Shown here: positions 7,226-12,341 of the stretch, one piece after another
Layout of the letters: each line of letters begins with the position of its first letter
Numbering within the stretch: the first letter of the stretch is position 1
Assembly (NCBI GenBank): GCA_021160985.1
Contig: JAGHBN010000019.1
Span: forward strand, 1 to 12,341
Source of the DNA: Thermococcus sp.
GTDB lineage: Archaea; Methanobacteriota_B; Thermococci; Thermococcales; Thermococcaceae
DNA: 12,341 bases
Reading direction: 5' to 3'
Made by a program: the position numbers and the translations under genes
The notes under the pieces: model-generated
Told to the model about the DNA's origin: nothing
What the model saw: the letters and a program-made list of their open reading frames with translations, nothing else
Database searches by the model: none

Positions 7226-7243
7226 CAAAAAGAGGGCCTTTTG
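7226..7243 (-). terminator. Possible terminator after the MinD-GPN pair
   Basis: Just after the GTPase stop, the - strand reads CAAAAGGCCCTCTTTTTG. This small imperfect inverted repeat ends in five T and could stop transcription before the asnB promoter. The stem is weak, so the oligo-T run is the better argument. Confidence 0.4.
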
Positions 7244-7248
7244 ATTGA

Positions 7249-7989
7249 CTACGTTAAGTCGCCGCAGGTGCAGTAGTGCTCGTAGGCAACAGTCTCGAGG
7301 TCTTCAAAACCTTCCCCGGTTAGGGCGGAGATGTACAGCACCCTAGTCGGAGGGGATAGCTCCGGAAGAACCGAACAGAGCCGATAGGCCAGGAGGCCCT
7401 GCATGGAAGGCTCAAGCTTTAGCCTGGCCCTCAGATAGTCCACGTCTTCCAGGTACTTCCTGTGGCGCTCGAGGTCGGTGGTATCAACCTTTGTGAGGGC
7501 CGGCACCGTCGTGGTGCCTAGGCGGAGGTCTATCGTGAGCCCGAAGAAGCGGACAAAGCAGTAGTCCGCCGGTTTCCGAAGGATTTCAGGGCCGAAGAGG
7601 TAAACGGTCAAAACGTCGTGGAGACCGTCCATAAGCCTCAGGCCAAAATCGTGGAAGAGAAACGTCTCCATCTGCCCAGGTGTGTCCATCAGAACGTAGT
7701 CCCTTTCTGATTCGAGCTTTAGAATCCGCTCGGCGTAGTCCCCGGCCTTCGGCACCAGCCTATCATAGCTCCCCACGATGGCCCCGTTGGGCCCGAGACC
7801 CTCCTCCATGAGCTCCCAAGCGGTAACATCCTGCCTGACATCCACATCCGGAGAATACGGGAGTCTTTTAACGCCCGTGTCCAGGTTCACATAACCAACG
7901 GCATGTCCCTTCTCCTCGAGATACTTCCCAAAAGCCCGCGTGAGGGTTGTCTTGCCGCTTCCGGCCGTACCAACAAAAGTGATGATCAT
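7249..7989 (-). CDS. GPN-loop GTPase
   Basis: The 246-residue product is a GPN-loop GTPase of the archaeal type studied structurally in Pyrococcus abyssi (PAB0955). These form homodimers in which the Gly-Pro-Asn loop of one subunit reaches the active site of the other. Eukaryotic relatives (Gpn1-3) help assemble RNA polymerase II; the archaeal role is not settled. Visible are G1 GTAGSGKTT (7-15), the GPN tripeptide in GLGPNGAIV (66-68), G3 DTPGQ (102-106) and G4 TKVD (166-169). The C-terminus has a Cys-Thr-Cys pair (HYCTCGD). ATG 7989 overlaps the stop of the MinD-like gene as ATGA, and GGTGATG just upstream serves as its ribosome binding site, so translation is coupled. Confidence 0.93.
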   Translation of the reverse strand: MIITFVGTAGSGKTTLTRAFGKYLEEKGHAVGYVNLDTGVKRLPYSPDVDVRQDVTAWELMEEGLGPNGAIVGSYDRLVPKAGDYAERILKLESERDYVLMDTPGQMETFLFHDFGLRLMDGLHDVLTVYLFGPEILRKPADYCFVRFFGLTIDLRLGTTTVPALTKVDTTDLERHRKYLEDVDYLRARLKLEPSMQGLLAYRLCSVLPELSPPTRVLYISALTGEGFEDLETVAYEHYCTCGDLT

Positions 7990-8723
7990 CCCATCACCCT
8001 TGCCTTTACCCCCGCGATCCTCGCTATTTTCTCCGCCAGACTCATGAACGCCTGAGCCCCCTCGGACTTGGGCTTGTATTCGACCACAGGGATCCCCTCG
8101 AGAGTCGCCTCCCTGACATTTGGATCCTCAGGGATGACCTCCAGAAGGCGAATCTCCATGACCTCCTCAGCGACATCGGGAGGCACATCGTTTTCACTCG
8201 CCCCGTACCTGTTGAGCACAAAGCCCAGAACGGCCAGACCGGCCTTCTTGAGAACAATCCCAACTTTCATCGTATCGGTAAGACAAGAGATTTCCGGGTT
8301 CGTGACGAGCAGTACCTCCTCCCCGCTCAGCATGGCGTTCATGGCGTCCATCTGAAGGCCCGCAGGTGAGTCTATGAGCACAAAGTCAAACATCCCCTTT
8401 AGCTCCTGAGTTGCCTCGGGCAGCTTCCTGGGGTCCGCCCGGATTACGTGCTCCCAGTCGATGGCTGCCGGAACGAGGTAAACGTTCTCAAAAGCAGTGG
8501 CGTATATTGCGTCCTTTATTAAGTTCCTGCCGGCAAGAACGTCGTGAAGTGTGACGCTGGCATCGTCAATTCCCATGACGAGGCTCAGGTTCGCCATTGT
8601 CAGGTCGGCATCGACGGCGCAGACCTTAAAGCCGAGCTTGCCCAAGGCTATGGAAAGGTTGGCCGTTGTTGTTGTCTTCCCCGTGCCCCCTTTGCCAGAG
8701 GCAATTGATATTAGCCTGCCCAT
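7986..8723 (-). CDS. minD: MinD/ParA-family P-loop ATPase
   Basis: A 245-residue deviant-Walker ATPase. SGKGGTGKTTT (9-19) has both the signature lysine (Lys11) and the P-loop lysine (Lys16). VDADLTMANLSLVMGI gives switch I, and FDFVLIDSPAGLQMDAMNA gives switch II. Family members form ATP-dependent dimers that place proteins or DNA at membranes or cell sites. Archaeal genomes carry several MinD-like copies whose targets are mostly unknown. The frame is open to 8981, but that extension runs through the promoter and the divergent gene. ATG 8723 places the P-loop correctly and is preceded by GGGGG. The gene ends overlapping the GPN GTPase. An amphipathic C-terminal helix (AFMSLAEKIARIAGV) could be a membrane-touching segment, but this is not diagnostic. 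Confidence 0.9.
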   Translation of the reverse strand: MGRLISIASGKGGTGKTTTTANLSIALGKLGFKVCAVDADLTMANLSLVMGIDDASVTLHDVLAGRNLIKDAIYATAFENVYLVPAAIDWEHVIRADPRKLPEATQELKGMFDFVLIDSPAGLQMDAMNAMLSGEEVLLVTNPEISCLTDTMKVGIVLKKAGLAVLGFVLNRYGASENDVPPDVAEEVMEIRLLEVIPEDPNVREATLEGIPVVEYKPKSEGAQAFMSLAEKIARIAGVKARVMG

Positions 8724-8793
8724 TTTTTCCCCCAAATTATTTTGAACTAAACCTTTATGAACCTTTAGCCTCACACCGAGCATGGTGAGAGAT
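8724..8793. promoter_or_regulatory. Divergent promoter region between minD and the PIN-ATPase gene
   Basis: About 70 AT-rich bases serve both genes. AACCTTTA occurs twice ten bases apart (8750-8757 and 8760-8767). CTTTATGA (8753-8760) can serve as the rightward TATA box with a start near 8780, and its complement (TCATAAAG) or the nearby GTTTAGTTC can serve leftward. GGTGAG (8784-8789) four bases before ATG 8794 decides the rightward start over ATG 8782. Confidence 0.5.
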
Positions 8794-10602
8794 ATGAGAG
8801 TTTTTGTCCCAGACACGAGCGTTATAGTCGACGGAAGGCTCACGCAGTTCCTCTCAACCCTCAGTGAGAAGGTGAAGGTGGTTATCCCCGAGGCCGTCAT
8901 AGCGGAGATAGAGCACCAGGCCAACGAGGGAAAGGCGATAGGCCACACCGGCCTTGAAGAGCTCAAGAAGCTCCGCGACATGACCGACAGGGGGGAAATC
9001 CTTCTCGAGTTCTACGGAGAGAGGCCCGATCTCTGGCAGATTAAACGGGCTAAGGCCGGCGAGATAGACCACATGGTCCGCGAGGCGGCTAGAGAGCTCA
9101 ACGCGACGCTAATCACCGGCGACCGGGTTCAGCGCGATATAGCGATTGCCAAGGGCATAGAAGTGATTTACCTGACCGCCAAGAGGGAGGTAAAACACCG
9201 CCTCGAGGACTTCTTCGACGAGACGACGATGAGCGTCCACCTCAAGGCCGGCGTGAGGCCCCTCGCCAAGACGGGCAGACCCGGCGAGTGGAGGCTCGTC
9301 CCGATACGCGACGAACCGCTCACGGATGAGGAGCTTGAGGAGATAGCGGACGACATAGTCGAGAGGGCCAAGAGAGAATCCGACAGCTTCATCGAGCTCG
9401 ACGAGCCCGGGGCAACGGTAGTCCAGCTCAGGAACTACAGAATAGTCATAGCAAAGCCGCCCTTCGCCGACAGGATTGAAATCACCGCCGTAAGGCCGGT
9501 CAAAAAGCTCAGCATTGAGGACTATGAGCTCAGCGAGAAGCTCCTCGAGAGGCTCAAGGACAAGGCCCAGGGCCTTCTTATAGCAGGTGCTCCCGGTGAG
9601 GGTAAGACGACCTTTGCTCAAGCTTTGGCCGAGTGGTACGCGAGCATGGGCAGGATCGTCAAGACGATGGAGAAGCCGAGGGACCTGCAGGTGGGCGAGG
9701 AGATAACGCAGTATACAGCCCTGAAGGGCAGGATGGAGTTTACGGGCGACATACTGCTCCTCGTCAGGCCGGACTACACGATATTCGATGAAATGAGGAA
9801 GACCAGCGACTTCAAGATTTACTCCGACTTAAGGCTCGCCGGCGTTGGAATGGTCGGCGTCGTCCACGCCACGAAGCCCATCGACGCCATACAGCGCTTC
9901 ATCGGAAGGGTGGAGCTAGGAATGATACCCCAGATAGTCGACACCGTGCTCTTCATCAAGGCTGGAAGGGTCGCGAAGGTTCTAACCCTTGAGTACCTCG
10001 TCAAGGTTCCGAGCGGAATGAAGGAGGAGGATTTGGCGAGGCCGGTGATAGAGGTCAGGGACTTCGAGACCGGCGAGCTGGAGTACGAGATCTACACCTA
10101 CGGTGAAGAGGTAAGCGTCGTCCCGGTCAAGAAGGAGGAGAAGGCTCCGGCATTGAGACTCGCCGAGAAGAGGCTCAAGCAGGAGATCAAGAAGTTCCTG
10201 CCGGATGTGCATGCCGAAGTCGAGATAGTCAGCCCGCACAAGGCAGTGATCTACGCGGACGAGTTCGACATCCCTGCGATAATTGGCAAGAAGGGCAAGC
10301 GCATAACCGAGCTTGAGAAGAGGATAGGGATAAGCATCGACGTCAAGAGCTTCGCGGAGAGGGAAGCCGAGAAGCCCAAGGAGAAGATACCCGTCGAGGT
10401 CGAGGAAAAGAAGAAGACCATAGTCCTGAGGGTCTCACCGGACTACGCGAAGAAGCCCCTCAAGTTCTACGGCGGCGAGCAGTACGTCTTCACCGCGACG
10501 CCGAGCAAGAAGGGCCTCGTCAAGGTCAGCAAGAGCACGCCGATAGGCAAGGAGCTCAAGAGGCTCATCGATGCGGGCATACCCATCTGGGCGGCCCTTT
10601 GA
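8794..10602 (+). CDS. PIN-domain, PilT/VirB11-like ATPase and KH-domain protein (PINA)
   Basis: The 602-residue protein has three parts. A PIN nuclease-type domain (about 1-135) has acidic residues at VPDTS (Asp7), EAVIAEIEHQ and ITGDRVQRD (Asp110, Asp115). A secretion-ATPase-like module (about 240-410) has Walker A GAPGEGKTT (265-273) and Walker B TIFDEM (329-334). A KH domain (about 455-520) has the loop IIGKKGKRI (496-504), and a basic tail of about 80 residues follows. Its Sulfolobus homologue PINA is a hexameric ATPase that promotes Holliday junction branch migration and works with Hjc, so a role in recombination and repair is likely. The start at 8794 is set by GGTGAG just upstream. The gene is single and diverges from minD. 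Codon use is G+C-rich and regular. Confidence 0.93.
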   Translation: MRVFVPDTSVIVDGRLTQFLSTLSEKVKVVIPEAVIAEIEHQANEGKAIGHTGLEELKKLRDMTDRGEILLEFYGERPDLWQIKRAKAGEIDHMVREAARELNATLITGDRVQRDIAIAKGIEVIYLTAKREVKHRLEDFFDETTMSVHLKAGVRPLAKTGRPGEWRLVPIRDEPLTDEELEEIADDIVERAKRESDSFIELDEPGATVVQLRNYRIVIAKPPFADRIEITAVRPVKKLSIEDYELSEKLLERLKDKAQGLLIAGAPGEGKTTFAQALAEWYASMGRIVKTMEKPRDLQVGEEITQYTALKGRMEFTGDILLLVRPDYTIFDEMRKTSDFKIYSDLRLAGVGMVGVVHATKPIDAIQRFIGRVELGMIPQIVDTVLFIKAGRVAKVLTLEYLVKVPSGMKEEDLARPVIEVRDFETGELEYEIYTYGEEVSVVPVKKEEKAPALRLAEKRLKQEIKKFLPDVHAEVEIVSPHKAVIYADEFDIPAIIGKKGKRITELEKRIGISIDVKSFAEREAEKPKEKIPVEVEEKKKTIVLRVSPDYAKKPLKFYGGEQYVFTATPSKKGLVKVSKSTPIGKELKRLIDAGIPIWAAL

Positions 10603-10633
10603 GCAAACTTTTTATAGTTTGCTTTCTTCTTTT
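10603..10633 (+). terminator. Hairpin with T-rich tail overlapping a TATA box
   Basis: One base after the PINA stop codon begins, GCAAACT (10603-10609) pairs perfectly with AGTTTGC (10616-10622) around a six-base loop, and a pyrimidine tract TTTCTTCTTTT follows. This looks like a terminator for the PINA gene. The loop and inner stem also read CTTTTTATAG, a credible TATA box with a transcript start near 10640. One element may therefore end one transcript and begin the next. Confidence 0.55.
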
Positions 10634-10639
10634 AATTGG

Positions 10640-10725
10640 TGGTAATTGTGGGCCCGAAGTACCTTCTGCCACCCGAGGCAGTTATTGGAAGGGCCCGCAG
10701 TGCCAATACAGAGGCAAAGGTCTCA
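10640..10725 (+). ncRNA. Structured untranslated leader or small RNA (candidate)
   Basis: If transcription starts near 10640, the mRNA of the small membrane gene carries about 100 untranslated bases, long for this group. Within it GGGCCC occurs at 10650-10655 and 10691-10696 and can close an outer stem. CTTC/GAAG (10663-10666 with 10688-10691) and TGCC/GGCA (10667-10670 with 10677-10680) stack inside it. An in-frame TTG (10646) keeps the stretch open but has no ribosome binding site. No known riboswitch or C/D box is recognised. Confidence 0.35.
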
Positions 10726-10738
10726 GGGAGGTATAGGA

Positions 10739-10972
10739 ATGGCGGATTACGACTCTCTTGAGGCGGCCGGGGCGATAACCGCCGGCCTGGGCCTCCTGGC
10801 AATGGTGGTATTCGGTGCAATCGGGCCCGGACTTCTCATAGTCCTCCTTGGAACGCTCATGTGGAAGGAGGGGGAAACCAGACGAAACCTCGCGGATACG
10901 AAAAGGGAGCTCGAGTCCCTGAAGGCAGAGCTGGAGTCCCTGAAAGGCCAGAGGGGGGATCCGGATGGCTGA
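10739..10972 (+). CDS. Small membrane protein with coiled-coil tail
   Basis: A 77-residue protein starting MADYDSLEAAGA, with a hydrophobic stretch of about 35 residues (AITAGLGLLAMVVFGAIGPG, then LLIVLLGTLMW) that could make one long or two tightly packed membrane helices. A charged coiled-coil tail follows, including the near-repeat LESLKAELESLK. GGGAGGT (10726-10732) lies six bases before ATG 10739. Its stop overlaps the start of the next gene by eight bases. The two products share a design (membrane segment first, heptad-rich tail second), so they may be paralogous or may pair. I recognise no family or function. Confidence 0.8.
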   Translation: MADYDSLEAAGAITAGLGLLAMVVFGAIGPGLLIVLLGTLMWKEGETRRNLADTKRELESLKAELESLKGQRGDPDG

Positions 10973-11189
10973 CGTCTCCACCCGTGGGTTCGCAATAATC
11001 GTGCTTTCAATACTCCTCCTAATAAGTCCGGGAGGGTGGCCCTTCGTTCTGATGGTAATTCTGGCCCTCGCCGCAGTCGGCTGGACGTTCCGGGGTGTTG
11101 CCGAGGAACTCGGCAGGCTGAGCTCGGAGATAGGGGAACTCCGGCGCGAGATAAGGGCGCTGGAGAGGAAGCTTGAGAAGACTGAATGA
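10965..11189 (+). CDS. Second small membrane protein with coiled-coil tail
   Basis: A 74-residue protein with two hydrophobic segments split by a Gly-Gly-Trp-Pro turn (GFAIIVLSILLLISPGGWPF, then VLMVILALAAVGW). A heptad-patterned charged tail follows (ELGRLSSEIGELRREIRALE and on). It starts eight bases before the stop of the preceding gene, with GGGGGGAT inside that gene as ribosome binding site, so translation is coupled. The layout is a helical hairpin in the membrane with a cytoplasmic coiled coil, as in small scaffolding or regulatory subunits, but no specific function can be inferred. The + strand maf gene follows after about 55 bases with its own promoter. Confidence 0.8.
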   Translation: MADVSTRGFAIIVLSILLLISPGGWPFVLMVILALAAVGWTFRGVAEELGRLSSEIGELRREIRALERKLEKTE

Positions 11190-11215
11190 GCCAGACCCCT
11201 CACTCCCCCGCAACC

Positions 11216-11224
11216 TTTTTTAAT
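11216..11224 (+). promoter_or_regulatory. TATA box for leaderless maf mRNA
   Basis: TTTTTTAAT lies about 25 bases before ATG 11245, and no ribosome binding site is visible between them. The transcript would therefore begin at or next to the start codon, a leaderless arrangement common in archaea. Confidence 0.55.
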
Positions 11225-11244
11225 CCTCCCCGAGATGCGATACC

Positions 11245-11805
11245 ATGCTGGTTCTTGCATCCGCTTCACCGAGGCGGCGGGAGATACTTGCCCGCTTTAT
11301 AGAGCAGTTCGAGGTCATTCCTAGCAGAGCGAGCGAGGAGTGCGGCAGAGAAGACCCCGCTGAGCACGCTCTCGAGCTGGCCAGGAGGAAGGCGAGGGAA
11401 GTCCACAGCCGCGTGGGAGGAACCGTCATCGGTGCCGATACCGTAGTCAGCATAGACGACCACATCCTCGGCAAGCCGAGAGACGAGGAAGAGGCATTCA
11501 GGATGCTCAGGCTTCTCAGCGGAAGGGTTCACAGGGTCACGACGGGCTACTGCATAGTGCACGAAGGGGAAGAGATAACCGGGGCAGTGACGACTGAAGT
11601 GAAGTTCCGCGAGCTGGACGACGACATCATCTGGGCCTACATCGCCACCGGCGAGCCGATGGACAAGGCCGGAGCCTACGGCATACAGGGAAAGGCGGGC
11701 CTCTTCGTGGAGTGGATAAGGGGCGACTACTACAACGTCGTCGGCTTCCCGCTGGAGATAGTCTGGAGGCTGAGGAAGCTGGGCTTCAAGGTCCTATCAC
11801 GTTAA
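11245..11805 (+). CDS. maf: Maf-type nucleoside triphosphate pyrophosphatase
   Basis: The 186-residue length is normal for the Maf family. Family members hydrolyse (often modified or non-canonical) nucleoside triphosphates to monophosphate and pyrophosphate, a house-cleaning role; some bacterial members affect septum formation. Visible are the N-terminal ASASPRRREIL (5-15), GADTVVS (63-69), LGKPRDEEEAF (75-85), SGRVHRVTTGY (92-102) and the C-terminal KAGAYGIQGKAGLF (141-154), all at expected places. There is no signal peptide. The start is ATG 11245 with no ribosome binding site, consistent with leaderless translation. Its stop codon is part of a perfect terminator hairpin. Substrate preference (dTTP/UTP type or m7GTP type) cannot be decided with confidence from the motifs. 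Confidence 0.95.
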   Translation: MLVLASASPRRREILARFIEQFEVIPSRASEECGREDPAEHALELARRKAREVHSRVGGTVIGADTVVSIDDHILGKPRDEEEAFRMLRLLSGRVHRVTTGYCIVHEGEEITGAVTTEVKFRELDDDIIWAYIATGEPMDKAGAYGIQGKAGLFVEWIRGDYYNVVGFPLEIVWRLRKLGFKVLSR

Positions 11806-11826
11806 AATCCCGCCGTTAGGGATTTT
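11804..11826 (+). terminator. Perfect hairpin ending the maf transcript
   Basis: AAAATCCC (11804-11811) and GGGATTTT (11819-11826) form a perfect eight-base-pair stem with a seven-base loop, beginning within the maf stop codon. The four T on the 3' arm followed by a pyrimidine stretch fit a terminator. It also insulates the CRISPR leader from read-through. Confidence 0.65.
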
Positions 11827-11955
11827 CTCCTCCCAAATCCCCGGAATTCTAAAAATCCCCTTTCTCCGTCCCGAGGAAAACGATTATCCCCGGTATAGAA
11901 ATATACCCATGCGTTACACCTGCACCCACAAGTTATAACGAAATTTTTTCGAAAA

Positions 11956-11974
11956 CCGGAGCGCAGAGCTCCGG
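11956..11974. repeat. Short perfect hairpin in the CRISPR leader
   Basis: CCGGAGC and GCTCCGG pair perfectly over seven bases with the loop GCAGA. It follows an AT-rich stretch containing TTTTTT and the palindrome GTTATAAC. It could be part of a small transcript or a DNA structure used in leader function; neither is shown. Confidence 0.4.
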
Positions 11975-12079
11975 GAGGTCAAAACGCCCTCACCCCAGTT
12001 AAAACTGAACCTTTTCCAGTTTACAAGTAGAAGAGCAGCCCGTTTTTGTTTTCAGCCCCCCGAGGCCCGGGGAAATCCC

Positions 12080-12097
12080 ATGAACATGCATGTTCAT
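12080..12097. repeat. Perfect 18-base palindrome, possible operator
   Basis: ATGAACATGCATGTTCAT equals its own reverse complement over all 18 bases. Such symmetry is typical of a site for a dimeric helix-turn-helix regulator. It lies about 180 bases before the first repeat and about 105 bases before the CRISPR TATA box. The bound protein is unknown. Confidence 0.5.
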
Positions 12098-12194
12098 CAA
12101 AACACGGCGCCCTTTTCATCCGCCGGACGGCCCAGCAGAGCCAGGGAACTGCCCGAATTGGAGGCCTGCCGAGGTTCCAGCACCGGAGGTTTCC

Positions 12195-12209
12195 AGAAAA
12201 GCTTAAATA
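12195..12209 (+). promoter_or_regulatory. CRISPR array promoter
   Basis: AGAAAAG, a purine-rich BRE-like element, precedes CTTAAATA (12202-12209), a near-consensus archaeal TATA box. Transcription would start near 12232-12235, about 25 bases before the first repeat, in the direction giving crRNAs with the AUUGAAAG 5' handle. Confidence 0.65.
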
Positions 12210-12259
12210 TTCGAGTGCCCACAACTCTCTATTGGGCAAACGGACGGATTTTCCGCCCT

Positions 12260-12341
12260 GCTGCAATAAGACTCTAGGAGAATTGAAAGACAACGACCGG
12301 CACGACAGTCTTTATGGAGTCTTTTGCTGCAATAAGACTCT
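12260..12341 (+). CRISPR. CRISPR array, leader-proximal end (continues beyond window)
   Basis: A 30-base repeat fills 12260-12289: it begins GCTGCAATAAGACTCTAGG and ends GAATTGAAAG. A 36-base spacer (12290-12325) follows, and the next repeat begins at 12326, with its first 16 bases identical up to the window edge. The repeat has the Thermococcales form, and its last eight bases, ATTGAAAG, match the 5' handle of mature crRNAs made by Cas6 in Pyrococcus and used by type I and type III complexes of that group. The handle shows that crRNA is read on the + strand and that the leader is on the left, so this spacer should be the newest. The type cannot be set because no cas gene is in the window. 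Confidence 0.93.

Larger units (their letters stand above)
11827..12259 (+). other. CRISPR leader (gene-free, 433 bases)
   Basis: No convincing gene lies here: the 90-codon open frame on the other strand runs into the repeat and has no start signals. The length fits the several-hundred-base leaders of Thermococcales. Notable elements are a possible TATA (GAAATATACC near 11897-11906), a seven-base-pair hairpin CCGGAGC/GCTCCGG (11956-11962 with 11968-11974), three CAGTT/AACTG motifs (11996-12021), an 18-base palindrome (12080-12097) and a strong TATA box (12202-12209). CGGATTTTCCG next to the first repeat is a short inverted repeat. Orientation is set by the handle sequence at the right end of the repeat. 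Confidence 0.7.

Noticed and set aside
8724..8981. N-terminal extension of the MinD-like protein by 86 codons
   Set aside because: The extension runs through the divergent promoter and the start of the PIN-ATPase gene, is Ser/Thr-rich as antisense translation tends to be, and would bury the P-loop that normally starts within the first 15 residues.
9109..9621. A 170-codon open frame on the - strand within the PIN-ATPase gene
   Set aside because: It lies fully inside a gene with clear PIN and Walker motifs, and its translation is low in complexity with no motifs.
10682..11269. A 195-codon - strand open frame over the two small membrane genes
   Set aside because: The + strand pair has ribosome binding sites, overlapping stop and start, and hydrophobic-plus-coiled-coil structure. 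The - strand product is Arg/Ser/Pro-rich, as shadows are.
12021..12293. A 90-codon - strand open frame in the CRISPR leader
   Set aside because: It starts inside the first repeat, has no promoter or ribosome binding site, and its translation lacks any pattern.

Overview
The window looks like chromosome of a hyperthermophilic euryarchaeon of the order Thermococcales (Thermococcus/Pyrococcus type). The evidence is GGAGGTGA-type ribosome binding sites, AT-rich TATA boxes about 25 bases before starts, GTG and TTG starts, archaeal marker genes (PIN-ATPase-KH protein, GPN-loop GTPase, long-form Sua5) and a CRISPR repeat whose 3' end is the ATTGAAAG handle of Pyrococcus/Thermococcus crRNAs. No replication gene, rRNA or tRNA was found.

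Layout. Bases 1-57 are the end of an unidentified + strand gene. Bases 48-1055 form an AT-rich stretch on the - strand with three decayed or frameshifted small genes: a ribbon-helix-helix antitoxin-like remnant, a membrane-anchored coiled-coil protein with a frameshift in a run of six G, and an acidic helical protein. A duplicated 21-base site flanks the TATA box of the membrane gene. Next come a predicted nucleotidyltransferase (-), a divergently transcribed small conserved protein (+), and a TPR-like solenoid protein (-) whose stop abuts the previous stop.

Bases 3539-7125 hold a - strand cluster transcribed as asparagine synthetase-like protein, GT4 glycosyltransferase, then Sua5 (tRNA t6A synthesis). 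Upstream, a MinD-like ATPase and a GPN-loop GTPase form a translationally coupled pair (-). They diverge from the 602-residue PIN-ATPase-KH protein (+). After it lie a hairpin merged with a TATA box, a structured untranslated stretch, two overlapping genes for tiny membrane/coiled-coil proteins, and a leaderless Maf-type nucleotide pyrophosphatase.

The right end is a CRISPR array read left to right: a maf terminator hairpin, about 430 bases of gene-free leader with a perfect 18-base palindrome and a strong TATA box, then one full 30-base repeat, one 36-base spacer and the start of the second repeat. No cas gene is visible. Most protein genes are ordinary housekeeping. The least explained parts are the decayed island with its paired operator-like sites, the structured leader of the two small membrane genes, the MinD-GPN pairing and the palindrome in the CRISPR leader.
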